A DNA stretch of 64,000 bases. Origin: Styela clava. Taxonomy: Eukaryota > Chordata > Ascidiacea > Stolidobranchia > Styelidae. How positions within the stretch are numbered: the first letter of the stretch is position 1; every line of letters starts with the position of its first letter. The stretch lies in assembly GCF_964204865.1 (NCBI RefSeq), contig NC_135256.1, forward strand, positions 21,604,703 through 21,668,702. The letters are read 5' to 3'. The position numbers were made by a program, and so were the translations under genes. This document shows positions 1-15,000 of the stretch, piece after piece. The notes beneath the pieces are model-generated. The model did not search any database and was not told the origin of the DNA. It saw only the letters and a program-made list of their open reading frames with translations.

Positions 1-23
1 AGAATTAAGATTTGAAAGGATAC
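1..23 (-). other. Third U12-type donor, intron cut by the window edge
   Basis: After the exon encoding ...KHWYKFDK plus two bases, the minus strand reads GTATCCTTTC (23-14), again the U12 GT-AG donor. Its branch site and acceptor lie outside the window. Confidence 0.75.
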
Positions 24-3000
24 TATTTATCAAATTTATACCAATGCTTGAACACCCAAGCACTATCTTTATATTTTCGTAAAAATGATCGATTGTGAGG
101 TATTTGTGATATTGATCCTCCATCGTTGGCTTGCTGGAAAACATAAGAAATAAAATTAATAAATGATTTCGCCAGTCGTTTGCAAAGTGAGATAGTAGTA
201 CATGTTCAAAAGCAATGAGTAAGAAATGAATACAAACTACAGAAGTCTAAAAACATGTGACTATCAAGATATCATAAAACAGAAATGTAATCGAAATTTA
301 ATGCTCTACAAATGTATTCATAAATGAAGGACCTTCTGCATATTCAATCCTTAGCGATTGTCAAATTTAAAATTATGAATTATGCAATTGAATGAATTGA
401 AAATGAAATGTCCACAAATTGGAATAGGCAATCATAAATTTCCATCTGAGGAAAAAAAAAATGAGCCAAATTAATTAAACTTTTGTTAAATTGGCAGCTT
501 ATACATGGCTGCATCTTTGAATTAAATACTATTGCATAATGAGATTATTTTATGAAACATTTCAGTCCACAAAAAATCTCGTTGAAAATTCTCGTAAAAT
601 TACTTCTACATCCTCTCACAACATTCTACTATATATCTACAAATTCCATCTTAAATATTCGATTAAACTATAATTTGATCAAAACTACAAATATATCTCC
701 AATACTAAATCTATTCAAACTATGTCAATTAAATAAGGAAGAACAAGAAAAAGTACAAGTTTATTTCAACTGTTAACTCTCCACTATTCTAATATTCACC
801 ATAAAACTGCCTACTATATTCTTTTCTAACAAAGAAACAAACAGATCAGTAAGCTGTTTGAATTTTAGCAAAAACAATTCTAATTCTATTTCCGAATTAA
901 ATCACCATCAATATATATACCGGTAATAGTGAATTTAAAGATGAAGATATATTGAAATGTTACATTTTTTTCTATCAATTGGACAGCTTTGCAATAAAAT
1001 TATGATTGTATTTCAGGAAGAATATTTTTATTTAGTTATATTATAAGGATAATATTTTCCACATCAGAATGCTGTTGTATAATGAAACAATTTAAGGAAC
1101 TTATATCGTCCCTATTAGGCATCATAAATATATTGAAAAATTTGAATTTATCAATATCACCTTTCTAATTAATGACAATGCCTTGTTTTTATCAGACTCT
1201 CACAGCTTCCAAGATTTTAGAAATAAGAAAAAAGTGCAAAGAATTGTTTTTGCTAAAATTCTTTCATTTATACTCTTATACCGTTCCATACGCTGTCTTT
1301 AATATTAAGGACGATGAATCAGAAGTTGGTGAATCATGGCCATCGGCACATTGATCTGAATTCTGACAAATAAACTAAGCTGATCAAGTGATCTACAAAA
1401 GTTAGATACTTCAGAACATATAAGATATTCTTTACTACAAAACTGAGAACTTTCCGAATCTGTCGAAATCGATACCTCCTGCAAGATAAAGTACAGTGCC
1501 ATTGAATGTAGATATGTGAGCTGAATTGTAATTAAAATTTTTTTTACCAAAAATGATTAGACGCTTAAAATTATTTTTTTATAAAAAATATTTGCAAAAA
1601 ATGTGATGAAATATTAAATATGTTGAATATTACCGTACATGAAATATATTTCAATTTTTCAAAAAACAAACATTTTTGTAGTGTATGGAGTATAACACAA
1701 CATAAATTTATTTTTAAATAAAAAATTACTCATAAAGAAATGCAATTCCCAATTTTGATACAAATCAATAGTTGATACACCGGAGTGCTAGGAATACACT
1801 CGTCAGCAGATCCGAGGCTTGTAATATCTGACCTAGACTGGTAGTGAGATGGAAGGCTTTACCTTGCCCACCTTATCTGGTTTATTCTCACCTAGAAGAA
1901 TTGAGAACCTCTCTAATTTATGTAATAGTGAGGTAAATATATTTAATAAATAGGAAAAGGAAAATTATTTTTAGTAATTGATTGGGGCCAGATGTCACAC
2001 CGGCCACAGCTTGAATTTGTGCAAAAATTAAAAAAATTATACATGCTCTCTGGATAACTCACTACCATGCACAGAAGAGCAATTATATGTCTGTATTATT
2101 TAATAACAAAGTAGTTCATTACCACCACTAAAATATAAAGTATTATTCCCTTTACAGAATTCTGATTATACATATCTCCTCTCTATAAATTTGTATTCTT
2201 GTACTTGCAAAAATAGCTATTTACTCAAATACCATCTGGCCATACACTCACAAATAATAATCAAGATTAGATTAGCGCCCAGCAGGATTATAAATATTAA
2301 TCTACTAGAGTTTTTTTGATGATTACAGGTTTTGCTCCGAACTCGGCCATGTACAAGCAGCCATTGATGTGAAAGGAGTTACTATGTGTTTGAAGGGGTC
2401 TGAAGTCTTTACGGTTCAGCATTGCTTACTCTATTTATTACACACTGGGTAAGGTGGGGGCCATAGACAAAGCCTGACAAATCTTAAATCAAACTCAAAA
2501 TTTCACAAACGTTGGTTTTGGCATCACAGCACAGCAATATGCCAAAACCAACTAAAAAATGCAGATGACTTTTTCATTTCTAAATTAGTAGGCAAACCAT
2601 GCACAATGTTCTGTAGTTTGGTCATACATGCAATAATTAGCAAGTCATATTTTCAAATTCTAAAATTGCAAGCATTTCAAATACTCATTCTTGAAACAAG
2701 GACTTACATCCTCAACCTCAGCATCAATAACAGTATTGCATAGTTCATATTCCACATTACTACTGTCCTGTAAGTCAACAATGGTTAATGTCACCAGTAA
2801 ATGTAATAACAATCAAATTCAATTCACCAACACATATTAGTTCAAAAATATAGGTGAAAGCAAAGGTACAGGGTTCCCCCCCACCTCAAAAAAAAAAAAG
2901 GTCATTTGGAACATATACTAGCGAGAACATAACTTTTGTGCAATGCATCCTAGATTTACTAAGATTTTCGGGACAATCATACAAAAAGTGTATCAATCTT

Positions 3001-6000
3001 TATGTAAATTTTACCATTTTCATAAAAGTAAATTAAGAAATTGATGGACATCACGTACAATTAACAACTTTTTCGGGCCTCCACCTATGAATAAGATATT
3101 ATTCAAAATATAAACTTTTGATACAACAATAGATGGCGGAAGCAGATGACTGAAGTCTTGATTATTGCTCATGTTCAACCTATATAAGGTAATTCAGGCT
3201 ATGTTGTCTATGAAATGTTTTCTTGGATTGATTTTCGAGTCTTATTATTAACATACCATGACAATTCTGTGCATTAGCAATAATATTTTAATATCACAGG
3301 GCACAAATTTATTTATGAAAAACTAGATTTCAATATTATAATTTGAAATATGTACATTTACATATATATTAAGGTGCACCCACGCAATATAAATGATACT
3401 CAATTGTGAAATCAATGTTTTTTATCAAATTTGAAACCGGTAAACTAAAAACCAATTGTCAGAGATCAGGATTTGTAATGTTTTTATTGACAAATAATTC
3501 CAGGAATTATTTGCACTCTGGTAAGCTGTATTTGCATTTTTATCCAAATATTCAGTACGCTATGCACACATTTCGTATATACCTAGGTAAGTATCATATT
3601 TTGTATTTCAAGGTGGATGATGTGACTGAATATGTTATTGTTACTTTGACAATTAACATGCAATAAATAAACACCACAACATCTTATGCAATGCATCGTA
3701 GGGAGGTATGAAAATAGCTTGAAAAAAATGATATTATATCAGGTTATATCATTAAAATTACAATATAATAAAAGAAAACAATTTGGAGAAGACAAAAACT
3801 AATTACCTGCCGGTTATTACTCTGCATGTCATATTCATCAGGTGCATCTGGATCAACACCAACTCTAAAAAGAAAATTGATTATTACAGAAAAGTTATTT
3901 TGACAGGTTCATTAGATTGAGGGTATGGGTAGATATTTTGGTGAAGTAATTAAATCATATATACATATTTGATCAAGTCCAACTTTTCTTTTCATTTTCC
4001 ATGATTTTATTAAGAGTATTTTAGCTCTTTCGTAGGTGCTCCAGAAGTATGTGTACCGATATTGAGGTACCGGTAACTAATTTTGTTCGCCTATTTTACA
4101 TCAAGTTGTGTGAAGGGACTGAAACCTATGGGCAGGGGGTATATTCACTTGGCTAAACAGACAGTCCCCAAACTCGTAATAGAACTAAAATAAAAAATTG
4201 GAATAAAATTATAGACCTAACCCGAACCTGGTACACATACTAAGTACCCTTTCTTAATCCATACATACAAAAACCTATTCAAGCTGAATATTGTGTCACA
4301 AAAAGATAAAATCCAAACTGAAGACTTCCAACCCCAAATCTAGGGCCACTATGCTATTATAAAGCTATCATGCAAAAGTATTTCTATATTTCTCTACTTG
4401 ATATTAAGCCACGTCAACATTTGCGTTGTGCTTCCTCCAAGTAACCAGACGGTAGAAAATACAATCAATAATGTTGTTGTAAATATGATTTGCTCAGTCG
4501 TTGAATTTGTGACTCTGATTGCCAACGCAAATGCAATGGCCCCACGCAGTCCTATAAAAGAAATGATATCTAAAATATGAGACAGTGGTTAGAATACTAG
4601 CAAATTGGGTTGATAGAAATTTTAAACAAAGAGATAGAATTTTGGACTAAAAATTTTCAACGCTAAAAGGTGTTTGCAATTCTAGATTATTTGTAAGTAA
4701 AAAAGATATCCATATGCAATAAAATATGAGATGTAGCGTTTTGTCACATAATGCAAATTACACAGCCTTAAAAAAAACAAACAAATAAGATGATTATATG
4801 TATTCCAAATTCCATTCTAAATCTTGTTTATTATAAGGTTACATGTATAAATTACATGATTACACAATAAATTATATTTCAATTTTCTGAATTTCAAGAA
4901 TTTGAATGTACCGGTAATTGAGATTATGACTCGATATGCTTTAGCATATGTATTATCATCAGCATGTTTGTATTTCCAATGCACCTGCTACTTTAGAATT
5001 AAAATGAATTCAACAAGTACATGTCAAGTATTGAATTGTATTAAAGCATCAGTGGAGTGCACTCATAGAACAACAAATGCTACACAATTAGTAATGATTA
5101 ATTTCAGATGATTTAGTATGGAAAGACAATGATAAAACATTCAAAAATTGAGAAAATTTATATATGATTTTATCATGTTCTAACAGAACAGAGCTTTCTA
5201 TAAAATATTAAAAGTAGTTAAACCCATTATCAAATTAAGGGTATCCTATTCATAAAGTATAAAAATACAATGGATATTGCAGTATTAAAATTTTCTTATA
5301 AGTAATACCCACACGTAAATCGTTTGTTTGAGTCATTTTCATAAACTAACAAAGTATGTAATACTGTTTACTGTTTCATATTCATTGTTCTATTAATCAT
5401 AATTACATACCGGTAAACTATAATGGGCTGAACACGTTGATATAAATTAAATTCGTAATTTAAACCCATGAACTTTGATGAAGATCTTTATTTTTTAAGA
5501 TTTAAATCCTGATTACATTTACCATAATTGTTCAAACATCCATCACTTCATTCACTGGATCCATTTGAATCCAGAAGGTCTTACTCTACGCGTATATTGA
5601 AACATTTACAACTAGTAATAAGCAAAGGAAATAGACATCATTTTGAAATCCCATACAGGCATTCAATAGCAACAAGCCATATTGTTTGTTTCTTACCATT
5701 GGTGAATGTTTTACTATGAATAAGCCTGATAGCAACCACTCTCTGACATATCTTACCCGAGAACATCATCATATGTTGAATGTTTCTTGCTATTTTTCTC
5801 CTCCTTCCAAGATTCAATAAAAATGTCAGAGGATAAATGTTGCATGCTCTTGATATGATTACAGCAAGCTTCATTATATCAAAATTAAGGAAATATCTCA
5901 AATATGTAATAATGACAGAAAATGTTAAAAAGTCGTATATTTGAAATTGAGATGTCAAAATAAGCAATGACATCAGCATTGATATCAGGAAAATATTTGT

Positions 6001-9000
6001 CTTACAATGCAGTGAAATTTTTTTATATCCAATTATGACATAAAGATAAAAACATTGCATTCCAGCATTTTCAAAGTTCTTATTCACTGAAAAGGAATTT
6101 TTAAAATACCAATAAAATTCAATTCCCTACAAAGACAGAAAACATGACACAAAAACGCAGACAAAGTTATTCCTGCTTGCATAAGAATTTGATAAGGCAT
6201 AATGTTGGAACAACCTTTTAAAAATAAAGAAAGTCTGAAATACATATGTACAGTTGTAAATATCAATCATCTCAATGAAAGGATTTTTTGTCTTGGTTAT
6301 TTTGCAACTTATTAAAAAGAATCTAGTTTCTGATCAAACTTGCACATGGAATTCTAAACTAAAAGACCATCAATTATGTCACCACACACTAGACTGCAAA
6401 CTTGATTATAGGAACAATCTTAATGATTCTTCTCATAAAGATATATTTATCCAAAGTCTGCCAGGATTATTGATTGAATATCACACAGAGTATTTGTATC
6501 CATGGCCTATAATTTATGAAGTCAAACTTATAATTGACCCCATCTAAAGAATCAATTACCATTAGTCAATACAGCAAATGCTTTCTAAAAATGGTGCATT
6601 GGTTTTAATTTACAGCATTTGATAACATAGTTACATATCAACTGTATATGCCTATTACAAGGTCGTATTTATCAGTAAAATGGAAGCCTTGTATAATAAT
6701 ACAGTACATAACATATCAATTCGAGGAAAATTGAAAGACCTCTCATCACTGTGTGCTGTTAAAGCAGGGCGATTCTGGTGTTTCTCAATCTAAAACGACT
6801 TAAATTTTACTAGTAACCCAGTTACTATTGTTTCGAATGTATCTATTTATGTTAGTTCAAATGCCAAGTACCAGAATTGAGTTTACTTTGCAAGCCAAAC
6901 AAAAATTGAAGTATAGCATTCAATTTCAAATTGGATCGAATAAAAATAACAATAAAACCTTGAAGAATTCGAAATGGTTGTGTGAAAGAAGTTGTTAAAA
7001 CCAGGTATTTCTTGTTTGAGCAAACTGAATATTTTCACAAATTTGTATTTGAACGTTGTATCTTTACTTTTAACATTGAAGCCCTTTTCCACATTTTTGA
7101 ACACTAACTGTAGACAAGTAGCAATTTGCTACATATTTGGTACTCCCATAGTGTGTGTACCAGGTTAGGGTTAGGCCATGATTTTATTACGATTTTCCTC
7201 ATTTAAGTTCTAAGTTCCGGGACTGTCTGTGTTAGTCAAGTAAATATACTCCCTGACCATAAGTTTCAGTCACTTTACACAACTTGATGTATAATAGGCG
7301 AACAAAATTAGTTACATCCATATTGGTACACACACTTCTGGAGCGCCACATATTTAATACAGCAAGGCGACCACAATTATTCGGAAACAAACCGCCAGCC
7401 AGATTAATTCTGTCAAGAAAGGTTCAGTATACAGATGCCATAAATCATTCAATATTAAAGGATACAAAAGCCCCAACAATAAAAATTGGTCTCCATTGAT
7501 GATGCTGGAATGTGAACATTGCAGTACCCATGTAAACAAAAATAAAATTCTCAGCAAGAAAATTCAAGACTTCAAAGAGTTGTCTCGTTCGAGCTTTCGA
7601 CTCCGATGATAGGTTGTTGTATGTATAATGTGCCTGAAAAAAAAAACACTACTCAAAAATCTGGGATGCAATTAGTTTAATATTATAAACTACTTTGAAA
7701 AGCATATTTAAAAGAAACACAACAACTGTCAAATTTCATTTTGTAAAATTTGACACATATCTTTAACAGTAATGGGCAAAATCAAATAGCATACTATCCC
7801 GGATATATTTTAAAATAATATATTATCTAGATCTGATTATTTAGATTAGGGTGGTCCAAGGTTGTTGACGTCAGGGGCCACAATAGTAATTTTGTGTTGT
7901 TCGTGAGCCACATTAGTCCCAAGACAATTGATTATTATTTATCATTGATCAATCTTTTCATATCAACAATTTGGTTGGTCATTGAAATTCTCTAACTGAC
8001 ATCCAATGTTTCGCCTCCCAACCTAGTATTAGATTTCAGACTCTTTACAACGAGACTTACAAATCACTGCAGATTGATAGATCAAATTTTGGCAAATGTG
8101 AGGTATGGCTACAGCAGGGCAATATTGCGACATTAATTGATATTTACTAAATTTTCTGACATATAGGCACCAATTTTACTGTTAGTGTTTACATTGATAA
8201 CTAAAAGGCAATGCGAGAGGGAGTATATTGCTAGGCCGATATTTAGTTGTCTATGTAGCCTTTTGAGATACAATTTGTGGAAGTTTCAAGTAATTCGAGG
8301 GAGTCAAAATCGAATAACTGACTTTCAAACCAGTTTAGGCTGGCCAAGCACACTATTCAATTAGCCTACCAAAATCACCTTTGTCCAATGAGTGTCTTAG
8401 GTATTTATGTCACTAGAAATTCAACAACGTTAGTGATGCAACAATGTGTCAGAAGATTTTTCAGGTTATTTTCATGAAGAACAATACCAAAATTCTATTT
8501 TTCAGTTATCACCAATTGTTACCTATATCAGCAAATGTGACGCAGGTCACAGATAATGATACAGTGGGCCACATGTGGCCCGTAGGCCAGGGTTTGGACC
8601 ACTCTGTTGTAGATAATATGACCTTTTCAAAACAAGGTACTTCGATGTAACTGCCCAATATTGCTTAGATGTACCATATGCGGCCATTTGGGTTAACATA
8701 GAATATTTTTCCGTATATTAGGCAAATGAATGTTTTATTCCATCTAATGTAGAATAACACAGCAATGTATGTATAAACATAATGAAAAGGCAAAAGAAGT
8801 TAGAATTATGGTTGAAAGACATTATACTGGAGCAGGAAATTATGAAATCATGAAGTAACAAATGCAAAGCACTTTATCAGAGCATGAAGTTGCAGGGTAT
8901 TTCCTCTTTTTAAAATCTAGCAACTGACAACTACTGACTCAGTTTTGTTATCAAGAAGTTCCAAATGCGATCATAACATTAGCAGGGGAGGGAAAAACCA

Positions 9001-12000
9001 CAATAACAATACCAATCATTTCCATCTAAACGAATTTTGCCTTACACACAAACACTATTCTATCAGTAATATGAAAATTATGGAGATACTACATTTCAAG
9101 TTAAACTTATGAGCTCAATTTAGTCCATGAGAAATCCGATTGGGAACCGGACTATTTTCAGATTTGGTAGATACCCTAACTTTTGCAATGAGCCGATGAA
9201 AGCTATAAAATTTGATTCCGAAGCAGAAGAATTTTCTTTTCATTTCTAATATGTATTGCTGGTAGTCAAAAGGTTAGTCAGCAATCTACATAAATATAGG
9301 GTGCCCATAAAGTCTCAACATTTTTTGAAATTGCAAAGAAAATTTATCGATACCATATATTGTTTTGGCCCTCACAGATGTAATAAATGAAGTGAAAATA
9401 CTTGAAAAATTACTGAGAAAAAAACACCGAACCTGGTTAAGATACCGGTATATTGAAAACCGACTTCACAACGAAATTGAAATTCTAAATGGACTTCATG
9501 GACACCCTGTATATTTACCCCAATGCCCGTTACAACTTTGCATGTTTATATAATAAAGTATAAATTGGAATCATTTCGTTCATGTTTATGCACACAATCA
9601 CAAGTATGACATGATCACAATACTATTGCAGAAACTTCTTTGTGTATTAATAAGAATGATCTTATTGATTTATTCAGATCAATCTTTACCAAGCATCACC
9701 AGAGGGACAGATCAATTTACAAATACTGTGGACACCATATTGTCAGAATATTCATCTGGTAATGAAATGCTATAACCTTGCTCACTATTTTTGAAGTGAA
9801 AGTACTTGATACAAAATATGCCTATATAACATTACATTGTACAATTTTAGAATTGCCAGATCACTATGCTATAACATTATATGCATGACTGAAGGTTCTT
9901 CGTAAAACATTCCTGGATAGTTTGAGTGTTGCTTCTCAAAATTGAATAGGAGTAAATATCATTTTCTGGGTTGAGATTTACATAATATAATACTTTATAT
10001 TATAAGCCAATTCAGTGTGCCATATTGATGGACATGCGTAGTAAACCAGCCAGATGTAGCCACCACGTCCTAGGAATAGGCCCAGCAATACTGTACTGCA
10101 GCGGTTCCCAAACGATGTGGCGATTTGCTAAGTGTGCCCCGAAAATTAACATAATTGTGTGAAACATATCTAATATATGATTTTACATATTGTATTTATT
10201 ATAAGTGTTTCATTACTTTCTGTTACAATCACAAAATTTATTTTTATTTAAAGGAAGTCCCCTTTTTTGTGTAAGTGCGCCGTGAGTTTTTATCCTGATA
10301 AATTGGCGCCGCACAAACAAAAAGTGTGGGAACTGCTGCTGTTCTCTATATGTTTCCCTATTTGATTAAAACTTGCAATATCAGAGCGCTAGCATGAGCT
10401 AACCACTTTTATCACAAGGATGACACTAGCATGCATTCACAAAATCGAAATTATTACTAGTGTAAGTAATTAATGTACCATATTATGGTATTGACAGGGC
10501 CTGATTCAAAGCTAAATAAACTACGGTAAATGAATATTGATTCTACATTTGATCTATAAGGTAGATAGCGACTATACACTTATACAGTAGATGAATAAAT
10601 TAGCAATGAGCTACATAGACAAATGATCTGGATTGAAACATACAAAAAATAACAAATATGTGGTGAATGAATATGCAAAACACAATTATGTCATAAACTT
10701 TATTAACACTCTTGATAAAGAATGTTTTACAAGCCAAATACAAGAAAACCAAAATCATTTATTTTTCCAGCAAAAAGTCCAAGTATGAAAATTCCATCAT
10801 GAATGCTGTAGCGGGCCCAAATTAATGAATATTATACTATTGTATTCGTTGTACTTGTTTAAATCTGCAATGCATTTACCACATTTTGATTCACTCCAGG
10901 AAATGGTTAAAACCAATCAAACCAGCAAAAAGGGTCAATTGACCAACAGTTTGGTGTTTCCTGATTGTTATAGGATATTTACAATATTTGTACTCAAGGG
11001 CCAACTATGATAAATAAATAAATTATTTGTGTCACACAAGACACAACATTATATTGAAAATGACCTCAGACTTATTGTACAGTTTAATAACTAAGAATGA
11101 ATGGAACCAAGTAAAATATTCAAATAACCATGATTTGAAACATTCCTCTATTGAGATTGAAGAGCATTAAATAATGGATTTAAATACGGGCACAGAACAT
11201 GTACTAAAACAAATAAGGTGTTTTTTTTAGAAGATAAACACATTCATAAAGAATTTGTTTAAAATGTCTGTTAGATATAAAGTTAAGCTGGATTTACTTT
11301 ATTAAATTACCACGAATTGTAAAAACTAAACACTGATTAGAATCTTGACATTTTAGTGGCATAGGTACCAGTATTTTGAACGACTATAAATAAAACCACT
11401 ACCAAGAAGTACTTCATAGCCATAGTAGGTAGAGTGAAGCAATTTACTTATCATCATGGGACATTTTTATACCCTTTGCATGGGGTTATGACCAGAACAA
11501 AAAAAGACTCAGAAAAAGAGATTTCAGCTCAACAATACTGAATATTACAAGTGATAATTCGTTAATTGAAAAACACTAAGTATATAAAGTTTTAAATTAT
11601 TCTTTTCCCATAAGAAAAGAAGTTTGATATCTTCTGTTTAATGTATAAAGGCACAATCAATAGAATTGGCGTAGCAACGCAACAGGAAGTAAGTCGCATC
11701 ATTCTTATATTTCAGCGAATACTCTGAGTTAGATAAAATAGGCAGCTTGTTGCAATATCGAATAATGAGGAAGGAAAGTATAAATCATGATGACATTCAC
11801 TTGCAAGTTCATAAGCTTGAAATTCAGGTCCAGTAAAAAAATATTTATGTGTTTTGAACCACTATAATTTGAAATATTTGCCTTGCAACTACCATGAATA
11901 ATTTCAGTTTATTAACTCATGACTATGTACATCACTAAAATAAAATAGATAAAATATTAAATTTCATATTCTTAAAATTTTGTTTCTCGCTCGTAATGTC

Positions 12001-15000
12001 TTATTTCTCTCACGTAATATCTCAATATGTTATGTCTATCTGGAGGGAAAAGGACTCGCTTGTTTGGAATGTGCAAATACGACTAATGCCAATATATATT
12101 TTTGAATTTCTCCTGATACGATATATTGGCAAATGCGCAATTCGGGCCAATATTTCGGTTGGCCGATATATAACGATCAATCTCTGATTATATCTGAATT
12201 GCAAAACAAGTTCAATACTAATCATGCTCATACGAAAAAAAAACACAAAATTGTGCTCCTTCGAAAGATGACCTTCAAAAATCTTACCTGTGTGATACCA
12301 CAAAAGAGAACAGCAACAATTCCTGTGAATCCAACAGCTTCAGCCAGAAGAAACGCTGACCATGATAATAGAAAAAACACTGAAGTCTCCATCACTGGAA
12401 ATTGACCTATCTTTGTAAACTTGGTGAAGTGTGATAGAATTAAGGACTAGGCATTTCAGAATTCTAAAAATTGCAATCTTGAAGCGTTAGACTTTACTAT
12501 GACGGCATCACAGATCAAAATCTCTGATTTTAACCCCATGCCCAACACTCAGATTGTAATAAATTAAGTAGGCTGTGCCAAACTGGAGAGTTTCCAATCC
12601 TTCCAAATTATAGTGGCACCTTGCTGAAGCCAAGATGTGTGATCTGAGATGCCAACACGTTCAAGTCTAATGCTTTATTAACCGCTGGGACAAGGGTGGG
12701 CAAATTAGGCCCGTGGGCCAGATCTGACCCAACGAAGTGTTTCATCCAGCCCACATGCTGAAATTAAGACTGTAATTTTTATGGATATAAATTTCCATTT
12801 AAAATACTGATGAAACTAATGTTATAATGACCCTGATTGTTACATTGTGCTGCTTATTATTATATAAACAGTAGCCTAGCTGTTAGAGTAGCTGATGTAA
12901 ATAAACTGTTTTTGATTCATATTTTTTCCTATTGAGTTTTGCGCCTCCGACTCAGTAACCAAGTCTATCATCTGTAACTGGCCCACTCAGAAAAGTAATT
13001 GCCCACCCCTGCGCTAGCCATCGAGCCAGACAAATATTTATATTACCCGATTGGATATTTTATGCATGATAAGGCATACTTTACGCATGATAAGGCATAA
13101 AACTAGTACATTGTAATGCTTGCTTCTGAAAAGGATATGAGAGCTGTAACAAATGAAACTGCACATCCGATTACAAACGATCCCAGAAATTTTCCAAGAA
13201 ACATTCCAAGAGATGAGAAAAATGCTTCAACATCAAAATCTTTTTGATTAGTATTCAAGAGAGAAGTTTTGTATCCTTTGATCGAGCTGTTGAGAAGTTA
13301 AAAGAAGTCATTGGAAAGGTAATATAAATAGCACTATTGAAGTAGGAATAATTCGTAGTGAACATAAACCTGATGTAACATTTGATTGAAAATTTAAAAG
13401 AAAAATTAGGAGGAAAAAGCAAACAATTTTCATGAAGGGAGTTCATATTTTCCCTTCATAAAAGCTCTGTAGTATTAGTCACTAACTGTGCAAGGGGATA
13501 TTATTTTTTGAAAGACTAAATTTTTCCAGCTGGGCATTGTCTTCCCAATTCATTATACCCTAGTATAGGAGGTAGGTAGTAGGTATGTTGCCATCTCTTT
13601 AACGTACCACACAAAAACAAATCCAATAGCCGATTAAGATTCAACAAATCTAGATTTCCGCTTATGAACAGATAATTGAAAATGATACACGAAAGTTACT
13701 TACGTGACAAGAACAAGAGCAACGGCATCGTTGAGGACACTTTCACCAAACAACATTGCATCTAAGTTGACGTCGACGCGTAATTCTTTGAAAACTGCTA
13801 ACACAGTCACAGGATCTGTAGCTGATATGATTGCACCAAATAACATACAATCAACAAACTCAAATTTATCATTGACATGCGTTGGAGGATGCACTTTTTC
13901 CATGATTTGAACAAATCCATATGATATTGATCTGAAAGCCGATATGGTGAAAAATTTATAACAAAAATGGAAGTAGACAGAGAGATTTTAGTAGTAAATC
14001 CAGGTCTGAGATCAATTGAGATATTGTTTTTTAATGTATTTTTTAAACAGTCCGATGTTGCCGATGAGTGAAATATATACCAGATATTAAATCCAACCAC
14101 GCGAATTTAAATAGGGAAGAAAACATTACATACCCAATAACCAACATAGAAATTGTAGTTCCGATAAATGCAAATGTTAAAATGGTACCAATGTTTCGAA
14201 AAAAATGTCTCTGAAAAACAAAAATATTGTTTGTAATTTTTTTCTCCAAAAGGGAGGACATATGAACAGAACAGTTAACTAAGCAAACAAGACAGATATA
14301 TTACCTAAAAATTGTCATAATTATTTTTTCACTACAAACAACTTACCTTTTTGAGGCTGTATCCTGCATAAAATATAATAGGTGGAAGCAGATAGTTGAA
14401 AAATATTTCAGGTTTGAATCCAACCTGTAAAAATATGGATTTCAGAAAGATGTACTCACATTCTGGCAAATATAATTAAATTATTGAAAATCTATGGATA
14501 ATACAAACCTTGTCTAATTCCTTTTCATATTGGTTTGGTGTTAATTTACAATAATAGCTTGTGTGATTGAAAACGACCGTTTTATTGGACGACTCTACTT
14601 GGGATAAATTTGTGACTTCTGAACATAAAAGATCTTGGTGTGATGATTTGCCTTCAGGATCATGAGTTCCATATCTTTGTATTGCACCAATGATGAGTCC
14701 TGAAACAACCAAACAAATACAAATTTAAAGCGTAATGTATGAGTTGGCAAAAGTACCTTGGAAGTAAATATGTCGCTTATTAACTCTTTGGCTCCCAAAA
14801 CGGCACTGATATCTCACGATATGTGAGAGGTTACTTTTTTTATTTGTTTCCGGTTCAGCATTGCCTATTCAATATATTTACATCCTGATGAAGTGGGGGG
14901 CATGGGATTCAAACCTGGGATGTGTAATCTGCAATCGCTGCACCGATAAGTCTAGCACTTTACCTGATAGGCCATAGCGCACCCGATAAACTGAAACACT

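Larger units (their letters stand above)
7634..12287 (-). other. 4.65-kb intron of the exchanger gene
   Basis: Intron between exons 8 and 7 as counted from the right edge of the gene in coding order 7 to 8. It contains the elements at 7847-8606, 9295-9513 and 10099-10338. The rest is AT-rich, without an ORF that looks conserved. Confidence 0.6.

Noticed and set aside
5638..6087. 149-codon ORF as an independent gene
   Set aside because: Only 5757-5868 is coding, as exchanger exon 9; the rest is the 3' end of the U12 intron and the downstream donor side.
14897..14984. Functional tRNA gene
   Set aside because: A and B boxes are present, but the arms do not pair into a cloverleaf and the tail is SINE-like.
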